Assembly: GCA_013178005.1 (NCBI GenBank)
Contig: JABLXL010000017.1
Span: 1 to 64,000, forward strand
Length of the DNA: 64,000 nt
Origin: Actinomycetota bacterium
GTDB lineage: Bacteria > Actinomycetota > Geothermincolia > Geothermincolales > RBG-13-55-18
Direction of reading: 5' to 3'
Part shown: positions 55,843-64,000 of the stretch, piece by piece
How positions within the stretch are numbered: the stretch's first letter is position 1
Layout of the letters: every line of letters starts with the position of its first letter
The notes under the pieces: generated by a model
Told to the model about the DNA's origin: nothing
Databases searched by the model: none
The model's input: the letters and a program-made list of their open reading frames with translations, nothing else
Program-made: the position numbers and the translations under genes

Positions 55843-58137
55843 TTAGGGTATTGTGGCGGTGTCGCCGCGCACGGTGATGGGGGTGCCGAAGGCCGCGGTG
55901 AGGGCGGCGATCTGCTGCAGCCAGGCGGCGGTCGCGCCCCCGGTCAGAACCTGCGGGCGGCCGCTGGAGATGAGCACGGGGTAGATGGTGGCGCCTACGA
56001 AACCGCCGCTGTCCATGGTGATGATGGGGAGCATGGTGTAGTTGCCCTGCGGGCTGCCCGGGTTGAAGACGAAGTTCCCCAGGGAATAGCAGATGAGCTT
56101 CCCTCCGTAGATCTCGAACCCCTGCGCCACGTGGGGGTGGTGCCCCAGCACAAGGTCGGCGCCGCAGTCTACGGCGAAGCGCGCGAGCTGGCGCTGGCGG
56201 GCGTTGGGCACATATTCGCGCTCGATCCCCCAGTGGAAGGATACCGCCACTATGTCGGCCCTGGCCCGGGCTGCGGCGATGTCACTGGCCATCCCGGCCG
56301 TGTCCGCAGCGTCGGCCACCCCCGGGTATCCTGCCCCCGCCGGCCATCCCGGCCAGTTGACGTCGTTGTAGGCGAGGAAGGCCACGCGCAGCCCGCCGGC
56401 GGAAAGAAAAGCCGGCGCATGCGCCGCCGCGTAATCAACTCCCGAGCCGCAGCGGGCGATGCCGTTGCCGTCGAGATAGGACAGCGTGTCCAGGAAGGCC
56501 TCGGTGCCCCAGTCCCGGGCGTGGTTGTTGGCGTGGGATACCACGTCCATCCCCGCCTCGCGCATGGCGGGGAGGGCGTCGGGGCTCCCCCGGAAGGTGA
56601 AGGCCTTTCCTGGCACCGGGCTGCCGCGGTGGGAGATGGCGCACTCCAGGTTGCAGAAAGCAAGGTCGGCGGATCGCAGCAGCCCCGCCACCTCCGTCCA
56701 GGGGTAGGCGTAGCCGTAGCCCATGTCGAACTGGTCGAGGTCGAGGTTGACGTCTCCGACCGCGGCGATGGTCGCCCGCGCGGCGCTGCGGTAGGCGAAG
56801 TACATGGCGCGCTCGGCCACCAGGGGCCGGTTGGATGACAGGCTTACCGAGACGTCCTTATCCGGCCCCGCGAGGTCCCGCGTGCGCAGCGTGAGGCGGC
56901 TGCGCGCGCCCAGGGTGAAATCGCCCGCCGTGGTTTGCCCGGCGGCGTCCATGCAGGTTGCCCGGAGCGTCGCCGGGGCCGGGTTGGGGTTGAGGACGCA
57001 GACGTACTCGTCGAACCCGGCCCGGGTGGTGCCCTCGGCGAGGAGGGCGGTCCGCGAGGGCTCGCTGTGGCCGGCGCAGATGTGTCCGCCGAGACGTGAG
57101 CCCTGGTACGAGAAATACATGGCGCGCTCGGCCACCAGGGGCAAAGGCGAAGACACTTCGCAGGAGACGTCCACCTCCGGTCCGACAACATCGTTGACGT
57201 AGACGGTCTGGCGGCGCTGCGCCGGCACCCATACCTCCACCCGGCGCAGCTCCCCGCCCCCGGACATGAAGGCGAGGGTGGCGGCGGCGTCCTCATCCCC
57301 CGGATTGAGCAGGCAGATCCACTCCTCGAACCCGGCCCGCGTGGTGCCCTCGGCGAAATACCATTTACTGGAAGCTAGCGTCGAGCCCAGGGCGTCGTGC
57401 CCGCCGTCCCACCCGCCGCGGTAGTAGAAGTACACCGGCCGCTCCGCCACCACCGGCTTTCCCGCCCTCACCCGCAGGGAGACGTCGCACTCCGGCGGGA
57501 CGGCATCGTTGACGCGCAGGGTGAAGCGGCTGCGCGGCCCCAGGGTGAAGGAATCGGCCAGGTTTTCGCCCTGCCCCGCCCCCAGGAGGTAATCCACGTC
57601 CACCCTCACGGGCGCGTCCTGGGGGTTGGAGACGCAGAGCCAGGTGTCGAAGCCGGCGCGGGTGGCCCCCTCGGCGAAGAGCCATTCCGTCGAGGGTGAA
57701 ACCGCCCCGTGCTCGCAGTGCCCGCCCGCCCAGCCCCCGGGTCCGTAGCGGAAGTACATGGCGCGCTCCGCCACCACCGGCTCTCCCGCCTCCAGGAGCA
57801 CCGAGACGTCCAGACCCGGTCCCGCCGCCCCCGCGACGTTGAGGGTGAAACGGCTGCGAGGTCCCGTTACGGCGCGGAAGGGTTCCGCTTCCCCCTCGGG
57901 TAGAAGGAAGCGGAAGGTGAGCTCGCAGGGCGCATCGCCGGGATTGAGGACGCAGATCCATTCCTCGAAGCCGGCGCGGGTGGTCCCCTCGGCGAAGAAC
58001 CACTCCCTGGAGGTGTTTTCCATGGCGGCGCCTGCGTGTCCGCCGCTCCAGTCGGCGGTGGCCGTGGGTGAGGCGGGGAGGAAGGCGAGCAGCGCGAGCA
58101 CCAGGACGATGACGAACCAGGAAACTCGCTTCCTCAT
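55843..58137 (-). CDS. CapA-like metallophosphatase with four extracellular repeats
   Basis: 764 aa secreted protein. The signal peptide (residues 1-28, WFVIVLVLALLAFLPASP) is followed by four repeats of about 110 residues at roughly 45-150, 155-265, 268-375 and 380-480. Each opens with FAEG(T/A)TRAGF..W(I/L)C..NP and contains RFTL and VVAERAMYF strands. The C-terminal domain (about 485-740) is of the poly-gamma-glutamate CapA/PF09587 phosphatase type: AVGDVNLD, SHANNHARDWG, SFHWGIE, GHHPHV and YSLGNFVFN supply metal ligands. The repeats resemble adhesion-like beta domains found in Actinobacteria. ATG 58137. Probably surface attached or released, acting on polymer or phosphoester substrates. 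Confidence 0.85.
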   Translation of the reverse strand: MRKRVSWFVIVLVLALLAFLPASPTATADWSGGHAGAAMENTSREWFFAEGTTRAGFEEWICVLNPGDAPCELTFRFLLPEGEAEPFRAVTGPRSRFTLNVAGAAGPGLDVSVLLEAGEPVVAERAMYFRYGPGGWAGGHCEHGAVSPSTEWLFAEGATRAGFDTWLCVSNPQDAPVRVDVDYLLGAGQGENLADSFTLGPRSRFTLRVNDAVPPECDVSLRVRAGKPVVAERPVYFYYRGGWDGGHDALGSTLASSKWYFAEGTTRAGFEEWICLLNPGDEDAAATLAFMSGGGELRRVEVWVPAQRRQTVYVNDVVGPEVDVSCEVSSPLPLVAERAMYFSYQGSRLGGHICAGHSEPSRTALLAEGTTRAGFDEYVCVLNPNPAPATLRATCMDAAGQTTAGDFTLGARSRLTLRTRDLAGPDKDVSVSLSSNRPLVAERAMYFAYRSAARATIAAVGDVNLDLDQFDMGYGYAYPWTEVAGLLRSADLAFCNLECAISHRGSPVPGKAFTFRGSPDALPAMREAGMDVVSHANNHARDWGTEAFLDTLSYLDGNGIARCGSGVDYAAAHAPAFLSAGGLRVAFLAYNDVNWPGWPAGAGYPGVADAADTAGMASDIAAARARADIVAVSFHWGIEREYVPNARQRQLARFAVDCGADLVLGHHPHVAQGFEIYGGKLICYSLGNFVFNPGSPQGNYTMLPIITMDSGGFVGATIYPVLISSGRPQVLTGGATAAWLQQIAALTAAFGTPITVRGDTATIP

Positions 58138-58265
58138 CTGCCGAGCCCTTCGTTCCAGCCGTTTCGGCCCCTGGCGCTCTTTCTTCCCCAGGGATATTTA
58201 ATCCCTCGGGGGCTGAAATAACCGCAGAACCGGTACCCGGAGCGCCCTTTTCCCCTGGTGATATT

Positions 58266-59426
58266 CTAAGCCCGGGGAAAGCGCCGCGCCAGCTCCGCCG
58301 CCCGCGCGCGCAGCTCCCGTCCCGGCCGTCCCTCGCGCACCTCCGCGATGAGCGCGGCCGCCTCCTCCATCTCCCGCGGACCCATGCCGAGGTGGGTGGC
58401 CTCGGCGGTCCCCACCCTGCCCCAGGCGTCGATGAAGACGCCGGCCTCCTCCAGGTCCCGGCACAGCCTCCCCGCCTCTGCCGCATCCAGGTCCAGGAGC
58501 ACCTGGTGCGAGGCGGTGTAGCCGCGCTCGCGGAAGCGCACCGGCACCCCCAGGCGGTCCAGGGCGCCCGCCAGGGCGCGGGCGTTCTCCACCACCCTGG
58601 CCCCGTAGGAAGGGTCTTCCAGCACCTCCTCCAGGGCCAGGCCGAGGGCGGCGATGCGGTTGAGGTGGGGGTTGTCGACCAGCGCGATGCCCGCCTCGAG
58701 GTCCAGTTCCAGCATCTTCCTCAAAGCCTGCGCAAGCTGGTCGGAATCGGTGAGGGCCAGGCCGCCCTGGGGACCGAAGAGGGTCTTGTGGGTGCTCCCG
58801 ACGAGGATGTCCGCGCCCTCGCGCAGGGGGTCCTGGAACCCGCCACAGGCGATGAGGCCGAGGACGTGCGAGCCATCGTATACCAGGATAGCGTCGTGTC
58901 CCGCCTTCTCGAGCCCCCGGCGCATCTCCGCCACGGGGTGGGGGAAGGGGATGAAGGAGGCGCCGAGGAAGACGAGCCGCGCTCCCGCGCGCGTGATGGC
59001 CTTGACCGCCGACTCTGCGTCTATCTCCAAGCCGCGCGCATCGGCGGGGATGGACACGCGCCTGCGGTGGAACTTCTCCAACCCGAAGGGGTACCCGCCC
59101 GCGTCGAAGGGGAGCATGGCCACGGCGTCTCCCGGGGAGGTGAAGGCGGCGAGGCAGGCCAGCACGCAGAGGTTGCCGGAGAGGGGCGAGACCAGGGCGT
59201 GCCCGGCATGGAAGGCCTCGCGCGCGAGCCCCTCGACCGCCGCCACTATCTCGCGCGCGTGACGTGAGCCCCCGTATCCCTCCGCCTGGTACCTCCCGGC
59301 GAGGTCGCTCGCCAGGGCGGCGCGCACCCGCGGCGAGAGGAAGTTCTCCGAGGCCACCAGGTTGATCCCGGTCGCCCGCAGCTCCTCGTGCTCCCGCAGA
59401 ATGCGTTCTATGATCGACTTGCGCAT
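58266..59426 (-). CDS. serine hydroxymethyltransferase-like PLP enzyme (divergent)
   Basis: 386 aa, shorter than typical GlyA (about 415). SHMT landmarks are present: LVASENFLSP, the GYGGSRHAREI region (canonical YYGGCE), and GSTHKTLFGPQGG with the PLP lysine. The aldehyde-binding and folate loops are altered (VYDGSHVLGLIACGGFQDPL replaces MAHIAGL), so folate-dependent glycine/serine interconversion is not assured. ATG 59426 is favoured. It may act on another amino acid; the lysine-fermentation genes on the same strand begin 2 kb to the right, but no link is proven. Confidence 0.7.
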   Translation of the reverse strand: MRKSIIERILREHEELRATGINLVASENFLSPRVRAALASDLAGRYQAEGYGGSRHAREIVAAVEGLAREAFHAGHALVSPLSGNLCVLACLAAFTSPGDAVAMLPFDAGGYPFGLEKFHRRRVSIPADARGLEIDAESAVKAITRAGARLVFLGASFIPFPHPVAEMRRGLEKAGHDAILVYDGSHVLGLIACGGFQDPLREGADILVGSTHKTLFGPQGGLALTDSDQLAQALRKMLELDLEAGIALVDNPHLNRIAALGLALEEVLEDPSYGARVVENARALAGALDRLGVPVRFRERGYTASHQVLLDLDAAEAGRLCRDLEEAGVFIDAWGRVGTAEATHLGMGPREMEEAAALIAEVREGRPGRELRARAAELARRFPRA

Positions 59427-59591
59427 GGCGTCCCCTCCCGCCCCGATTGTACAACATACACGGGGCCGGACACGGATCCTGGATTTTGCCCGGGCCGGGC
59501 CCGGCGGGATCGTATAATGAGAGGGGTCTCATATTCTCGGCTCTCGCCCGATCTTCGATACCGCGGGCGGAGCGGGGAACAAGGAGAGGGG

Positions 59592-60701
59592 ATGATGGCC
59601 AAACGCGTCGAGATCGTGGGGGCCGGCCTGGCCGGCCTGGTGGCGGGGATCAACCTGGCCCGGCGGGGCCACGAGGTGCTTATCCACGAAGGCAGGGAAC
59701 GTATGGGCGGCGACCTCTCCTACGCCGACTCCACCCTCATGGACGTGCGCGCCATGAGGGATGAAGTGGGGGTGGAGGTGGAGGAAGCCCTGGAGGCCTG
59801 GACCCTCACCCGCGCCTGGGCCTACGGGAAGAAGTACGAGTTCGGGCTGCCCCGCGGGGTGGAGGGGTTCACGGTGGAGCGGGGCAAGGGGGAGCGTTCC
59901 CTGGAAAACGTGCTCTACCGCCAGGCCGTCGCGGCGGGCGTGGAGGTCCGGCTGGGAAGCAGGCTCTCCAAGCAGGAGATAAAAGAGCTCCCACCCGGCT
60001 CCATCGTCGCCACCGGATTGGACCGCGAGGCCTTTGAAGCCCTGGACCTCCCCTGCCGCCCCTTTTTCTGCCACATGGCCACGGGAAGGGGGGATCCCTC
60101 CCGCCCCTCGGTGATCATCTACCTAGACTCCTTCACCCGCGAGTTCGGCTATTATTTCCAGCGCGGCGAAGCCGCGGGGGCCCTGGTCTTCAGCGTGCAG
60201 CGTCCCCTGACCGACGGGGAGAAGGAGGAGTTCAAGCGCAAGCTGGCGGATGGGGACGGCATCGAGTTCGAGGGCTGGAACGACAGCGTAGCGGCCTGGG
60301 CCGCCTGGCCCCTGGGGAGCTGGAGCAACCGTTGCCTGTTCAGGGGCAACTTGATCCTGGCCGGGACCCTGGCGGGACTGGTGAGCCCGGTGCTCCTCTT
60401 CGGGGTCAACGGCGCCCTGGTCTCGGGGAAGGTCGCGGCCACGGCGGTCGCCGACCGCGACGCCGCCCTGCGGGAGTTCAGGCGGCTGGCGCCTCTCTAC
60501 CGGCCGCAGTTCGCCTTCCGCAAGTGCAGGGAATACCTGCCGCACGCGGCCCTCAAGCCCTTGACCCGGGCCATCCTCGCGACCTACCACCCCGATTTCT
60601 TCCCCTGGGCCATGCTCTTCGCCCTCTGGCCCCCCGGATACAGGGTTTACCGGCAGGACGAGAAGAGCGAGGCGAAGGATTGTCGGGAGGCCCGTTTGTG
60701 A
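59592..60701 (+). CDS. FAD-dependent oxidoreductase (geranylgeranyl reductase-like)
   Basis: 370 aa. The N-terminal VEIVGAGLAGLVAGINLARRG is the dinucleotide-binding fold, followed by HEGRERMGGD, a substrate domain (residues 90-250) and the C-terminal ILAGTLAGLVSPVLLFGVNGALVSG FAD stretch, then a hydrophobic tail (YHPDFFPWAMLFALWPPGYR). The layout recalls GGR/phytoene-desaturase-like reductases. ATG 59592 follows AAGGAGAGGGG. It is translationally coupled to a small downstream gene. Substrate unknown. Confidence 0.82.
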   Translation: MMAKRVEIVGAGLAGLVAGINLARRGHEVLIHEGRERMGGDLSYADSTLMDVRAMRDEVGVEVEEALEAWTLTRAWAYGKKYEFGLPRGVEGFTVERGKGERSLENVLYRQAVAAGVEVRLGSRLSKQEIKELPPGSIVATGLDREAFEALDLPCRPFFCHMATGRGDPSRPSVIIYLDSFTREFGYYFQRGEAAGALVFSVQRPLTDGEKEEFKRKLADGDGIEFEGWNDSVAAWAAWPLGSWSNRCLFRGNLILAGTLAGLVSPVLLFGVNGALVSGKVAATAVADRDAALREFRRLAPLYRPQFAFRKCREYLPHAALKPLTRAILATYHPDFFPWAMLFALWPPGYRVYRQDEKSEAKDCREARL

Positions 60702-60883
60702 GGCGCATAAGGAACCTTTTCGTCATACAGTCCGTGTGGCAGTTCTTCAGCGAAGGCCACTTCAGGGAATGGCGCAGGCTATCGCAGGCCACAAGGAAGC
60801 AAGAGAAAGCGAACGAACTGGCGCGCCGCCTCCAAGACCTGAAAAAGAGAAGGGGCCCGAGGAATCCCGGCCTCTCCGCGTGA
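60698..60883 (+). CDS. small basic protein coupled to FAD oxidoreductase, 61 aa
   Basis: GTG 60698 overlaps the TGA of the previous gene and has GGGAGG seven bases upstream. The product (VRRIRNLFVIQSVWQFFSEG, then REWRRLSQATRKQEKANELA...) is short, basic and helical with a hydrophobic first helix; no family known. Coupling and ribosome site argue for real translation; it may serve as a partner or membrane-tether of the oxidoreductase. Confidence 0.6.
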   Translation: MRRIRNLFVIQSVWQFFSEGHFREWRRLSQATRKQEKANELARRLQDLKKRRGPRNPGLSA

Positions 60884-61212
60884 TCCGCCTGTATCCAGGC
60901 CATCTTTTTGAACATCTCCTCGAGGAGCGCCGCGGATGGGGCGTTTATTTAACGCCTCGCCCTCACGGTGTTACAGCATACCCGGCAGACGTGATAGACG
61001 GTCTCTGGGCTGTCGCCCGGATTGCCCGGGATATTCGGGATGCCGGCACACGCGGGAACGGTTCGGGGTGCCGGACATTTACCTTGCGTCTATCCCCGGA
61101 ACCCTCGTCTGACGGTGCTTGCCGCGGGAGGACAGATCATTTCGGCGGCAGCGCATGTGGTAGCCTGCCTGTGCTTCCTGGCAAGACGCCGGCAAGAGCT
61201 GCAAGCGGACGC
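60884..61212. other. intergenic region between convergent genes, nothing recognised
   Basis: About 330 bp between the convergent small gene and kamE. Several GC-rich inverted patches (for example GCCCGG.ATTGCCCGGG near 61015) could act as terminators, but none is clear. No coding frame is supported. Confidence 0.4.
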
Positions 61213-61941
61213 CTACTTGCGCGCCGCCAGGCGCCGGGCGATGAAAGTGGCCACGTGCTCGGCGTAGGTCCCCTTGCCGAACCCGGCGTCGTAGCCCAGC
61301 TCCCCGGCAAGCCGGTTATCGATGCGTGGACCCCCCGCGATGAGGATGAAGCGGTCGCGTATTCCCCGCGCCCGCAGCAGCTCCGCCAGGGCCGTCAGGT
61401 TGAGGCGGTGCGCGTCCCTCTGGGTCACCGACTGGGAGACAAGGATGGCGTCGGCCGCGACTTCGAGCGCGTATTCCACCAGCCTCTCGTTGGGTACCTG
61501 GGCGCCGAGGTTGTGGGCTTCCACCATGGGGTAACGCTCCAGCCCGAAATGGTGGTCGTAGCCCTTCATGTTCATGATGGCGTCGATGCCCACCGTATGG
61601 GCGTCGTGGCCCGTGCAGGCGCCGACCACCACCACCCTCCTCCCGATTTCCTCGCGGATGAAGCGATTTATCTCCTCGAAGCTCATGCAGTCGGACACCG
61701 CGCCCTCGTCAACCTCCACCTCGTCGGGGTCGATGCCCACGGAGGTGCGCGCGTAGGCTATGAACATGGTGAACCCCTCCGAAAGGGATGCAGCGTGCAC
61801 GATCTCACAAGCGTCGAAGCCCAGCGCCAGCACCAGCCTTCGCGCGGCCTCGCGCACGCGCGGCGAGTCCTCGGCGGGAAGGGTGAAGGAAAGCTGCACC
61901 GCGCCGTCGTCCATGGCGTCCCCGTATGGCCTTATCAACAT
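61213..61941 (-). CDS. kamE: lysine 5,6-aminomutase beta subunit
   Basis: 242 aa. The N-terminal PYGDAMDDGAVQLSFTLP and the B12/PLP segment TGHDAHTVGIDAIMNMKGYDHH match KamE; the D-x-H-x2-G motif binds cobalamin and the Lys of MNMKG forms the PLP aldimine. With KamD and adenosylcobalamin it moves the terminal amino group of D-lysine or beta-lysine. ATG 61941 has AAGGAAGG about eight bases upstream and begins one base after the kamD stop; GTG 61950 has no spacing to its ribosome site. It is the last gene of a minus-strand operon. Confidence 0.95.
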   Translation of the reverse strand: MLIRPYGDAMDDGAVQLSFTLPAEDSPRVREAARRLVLALGFDACEIVHAASLSEGFTMFIAYARTSVGIDPDEVEVDEGAVSDCMSFEEINRFIREEIGRRVVVVGACTGHDAHTVGIDAIMNMKGYDHHFGLERYPMVEAHNLGAQVPNERLVEYALEVAADAILVSQSVTQRDAHRLNLTALAELLRARGIRDRFILIAGGPRIDNRLAGELGYDAGFGKGTYAEHVATFIARRLAARK

Positions 61942-61942
61942 C

Positions 61943-63511
61943 TCAATCACCTTCCTTCGCCGCCGGCCTGTTCTCCATCCGCTCCAGCACCGGGTTCCAG
62001 TAGGCGGGGGACTTCCGGACCACTCCCTCCAGCCCCTTGCCCCCGAGGCGCGGGCGCTTGATCTCCGCGAAGAGGCCCCTCTCGATGGCCTCGAAAAGTC
62101 CCAGGCGGTCGACTTCTTCCAGGAAGGAGACGGCCTGGTTCAGCACCTCCAGCGCCCGGCGAATGATCATGCCATCTTCACGGAACGCGATCTCGTCGCC
62201 GAGGTCGGCGGCGTTGTTCATCACGTACATGGCGTTTTCCAGCGCCAGGTAGCGATCCTGCAGAAATGGGTTGTGGATGGCCTCGGTGAGCATCCCCAGG
62301 AGGTGGATGGACTGGCCGCTGACCTTGGAGAGCAGATTGAACATCGTGTTCATGGCGTAACCCATGAAGATGTCGCCGCTCATGAACTTGGTGGGCGGCA
62401 TGTACTTCAGCGGGCAGTCGGGGAATATCTCCCGCGCCATGCAGGCCTGGGCGAGCTCGTAGAGAAAGCCGTTCTTCATCCCGGGGTTCATCTCGAAGGC
62501 ATGGCCCAGGCCGATGAGCCGGTGCGGCAGCCCCGCGGCGAGGGCGAAACGCTCGTTGATGAACTGGGACGCCAGCACGGTGCAGGCTTTTTCCCAGGCG
62601 TCCGAGGTGGTCAGGTAGTTGTCCTCCCCGGTGTTGATGGCCATGTCGGCGGCGGCGATGATCATGCGCGAGAAATGCTGGTCGGCGAAGGTGCGGTACA
62701 TGTTAATGTCCCGGAAGAGGATGCCGTACATGGAGTCGTTGAGCAGCATGTCCAACCTCTCCAGGGCGCCCATGACCGCGATCTCCGGCATGCACAAGCC
62801 CGAGGAATAATTTACCAGGTAAATGTATCTCCCTTCCTCCTCCGCCACCTCGTCCAGCGCCTCGCGCATGATGCGGAAATTCTCCTGCGTGGCGTAGGTT
62901 CCGCCGATGCCTTCCGTGGTGGCCCCGTGGGGTACGTAGTCGAGGAGGCTCTGGGCGGTGGCGCGGATGACGGCGATGGCGTCCGCGCCCTGCCGGGCGG
63001 CGGCGCGAGCCTGTTTGACGTCTTCGTAGATGTTGCCGGTAGCCACGATGAGGTAGAGCAGGGGGCTTTTCGCCTTTCCCTCCCACTCCTTCTCGCGACG
63101 GCGGCGCAGGGCGGCATTGGCCTCGATGCGCGCGAAAACGGCTTCCAGCAGCGCGTGCGCCTCGCGCGAGATGCGCTCTAAATCGCCCAGCTCGATGGTG
63201 GAGATATCGAGCCCCGAGGCGATGGCCCGGTTCAATCCGCCGGGGGTGAGGCCCTTGGCGATGAGGGCGTTGACGTAATATAGCGCCGCGCCGTTCTCCA
63301 ACCGGCCTCGCAGCGAGTCCACGGCCAGGTTGGGGACCGGCACTCCCCTGGCGTCCGCGCCATCCGCGCCCAGAAGGCGCAGGGTCGCGCGCTCAATTGA
63401 AACGGTGGTATGCCTGGATACGTATTCCATCACCGGCGCGGCGATGCGGGAGGCGAGCTCCCGGGCGAGAGCGATCTTGTCGGCGGGAAGGCCCAATCTC
63501 GGCGCTCCCAT
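61943..63511 (-). CDS. kamD: lysine 5,6-aminomutase alpha subunit
   Basis: 522 aa, close to the usual 516. Signature stretches include HTTVSIERATLRLLGADG, the YVIVATGNIYEDV-type segment (YLIVATGNIYEDVKQA), ATAQSLLDYVPHGATTEG, LCMPEIAVMGAL and the C-terminal LGGKGLEGVV. It forms the PLP- and B12-dependent complex with KamE in lysine fermentation. ATG 63511 is preceded by GGGAGGTGG and starts two bases after the kamA stop codon; a longer open frame upstream is Pro/Arg-rich antisense-like sequence overlapping the kamA tail and is not used. Confidence 0.96.
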   Translation of the reverse strand: MGAPRLGLPADKIALARELASRIAAPVMEYVSRHTTVSIERATLRLLGADGADARGVPVPNLAVDSLRGRLENGAALYYVNALIAKGLTPGGLNRAIASGLDISTIELGDLERISREAHALLEAVFARIEANAALRRRREKEWEGKAKSPLLYLIVATGNIYEDVKQARAAARQGADAIAVIRATAQSLLDYVPHGATTEGIGGTYATQENFRIMREALDEVAEEEGRYIYLVNYSSGLCMPEIAVMGALERLDMLLNDSMYGILFRDINMYRTFADQHFSRMIIAAADMAINTGEDNYLTTSDAWEKACTVLASQFINERFALAAGLPHRLIGLGHAFEMNPGMKNGFLYELAQACMAREIFPDCPLKYMPPTKFMSGDIFMGYAMNTMFNLLSKVSGQSIHLLGMLTEAIHNPFLQDRYLALENAMYVMNNAADLGDEIAFREDGMIIRRALEVLNQAVSFLEEVDRLGLFEAIERGLFAEIKRPRLGGKGLEGVVRKSPAYWNPVLERMENRPAAKEGD

Positions 63512-63512
63512 C

Positions 63513-64000
63513 TCAGGCCACCTCCCCGCCACGCTTGACCCGCTTTCCGCGTCCGCGGGGAAGCTCCGCGGTCGCCCTCGCGCCATCCGCGCCGCGCTTA
63601 CCCCTTCCGGGCGCGGCGGAGCCGGAGGGGTGTTTTTCCCGCGCCGTGCGGGGCGACCCCGCGTTCGATCCTCCGCTCGCCCTGGCGGGGGAGGCGCCCG
63701 GGTCCTCGCTTTTACCCGAGGGGCCGGTTTCGGCGCCGCCATTATCCATCCAGGAGACGGGGGACTTGCCTCCGCCGCTACCGGCAGGCATGGGAGAGGC
63801 ACGCCCCTTTTCCACCTGCAGGAGCCCGGCGACCCCTTGCGGCTCGGGCTCGTCCCCGCGGCATAGTTCGCACCAGCATTCCGCGTAGACGTTCTCCGGC
63901 TGGCTGTAGGCGGTTATCCTGCCTTGATAATTGCGCAGGATGACCTTCTTGTCGGAATAGGAGATGAGGTAGTTGGGCATCACCGGGATCTTTCCCCCTC
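63513..64000 (-). CDS. kamA: lysine 2,3-aminomutase, C-terminal part (gene continues beyond window)
   Basis: Only the last 160 codons are in view. GKIPVMPNYLISYSDKKVILRN..G.ITAYS and the ECWCELC zinc motif match the C-terminal domain of KamA, followed by GVAGLL. In known enzymes the chain ends about 25 residues later; here it runs another 101 residues of Gly/Ser/Pro/Arg-rich low-complexity sequence. The radical-SAM core lies beyond 64000. It converts L-lysine to beta-lysine, the first step of fermentation, and directly precedes kamD and kamE. Confidence 0.93.
   Translation of the reverse strand, partial: GGKIPVMPNYLISYSDKKVILRNYQGRITAYSQPENVYAECWCELCRGDEPEPQGVAGLLQVEKGRASPMPAGSGGGKSPVSWMDNGGAETGPSGKSEDPGASPARASGGSNAGSPRTAREKHPSGSAAPGRGKRGADGARATAELPRGRGKRVKRGGEVA

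Overview
This window looks like a piece of a GC-rich chromosome from an uncultured anaerobic actinobacterium. I infer this from the high-GC coding style, strong AGGAGG-type ribosome sites, oxygen-sensitive glycyl-radical and B12 enzymes, lysine fermentation genes, and a repeat protein architecture that I associate with deep-branching Actinobacteria. The taxonomic call is inference.

Region 1 (0-31.5 kb) is metabolic. An Old Yellow Enzyme family reductase and an acyl-CoA dehydrogenase are followed by a tandem family of unknown CxxC proteins, a DMT permease, a two-subunit biotin carboxylase/carboxyltransferase (pyruvate carboxylase type), BioY and BirA. A repeat array then precedes the most notable locus, at 12.9-29.8 kb. 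Mostly on the minus strand, it encodes a glycyl-radical enzyme of the benzylsuccinate/alkylsuccinate synthase type (X-succinate synthase), two tiny four-cysteine Fe-S subunits, its radical-SAM activase and three small zinc-ribbon proteins. It also encodes a crotonase that aligns with methylmalonyl-CoA decarboxylase rather than hydratases, an acyl-CoA ligase, and a split B12 mutase (McmL/McmS) with an unusual substrate-lid segment and a radical-SAM/PDZ gene between its subunits. Together these are the steps expected for anaerobic hydrocarbon activation by fumarate addition: add fumarate, ligate CoA, rearrange the carbon skeleton, decarboxylate, then beta-oxidise. The hydrocarbon substrate is not determined by sequence. 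An HEPN-MNT pair and a MmgE/PrpD gene on the plus strand interrupt the cluster.

Region 2 (31.5-45.4 kb) is a lower-GC accessory island. It holds a very large secreted RHS/YD-repeat protein broken by two frameshifts (one at a G run), its C-terminal module, a set of orphan C-terminal cassettes alternating with small membrane proteins, and a secreted caspase-fold-like protein. An ECF sigma factor is flanked by two recently duplicated membrane-anchored PepSY-like proteins.

Region 3 (45.4-64 kb) returns to GC-rich housekeeping and catabolic genes. These are a three-gene GMC oxidoreductase operon, a hydrolase, phosphofructokinase, a TetR regulator with a perfect palindromic operator beside a membrane protein, a NlpC/P60-like protein and a crotonase. 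They are followed by a CapA-like phosphatase carrying four extracellular repeats, an SHMT-like PLP enzyme, an FAD protein, and the lysine fermentation genes kamA (partial), kamD and kamE at the right edge.

A recurring oddity is partial tandem duplication of gene ends, seen at 4.65-4.86, 22.3-22.6, 25.2-25.6 and 48.3-48.5 kb. The copies have diverged and often preserve reading frame or start/stop codons.
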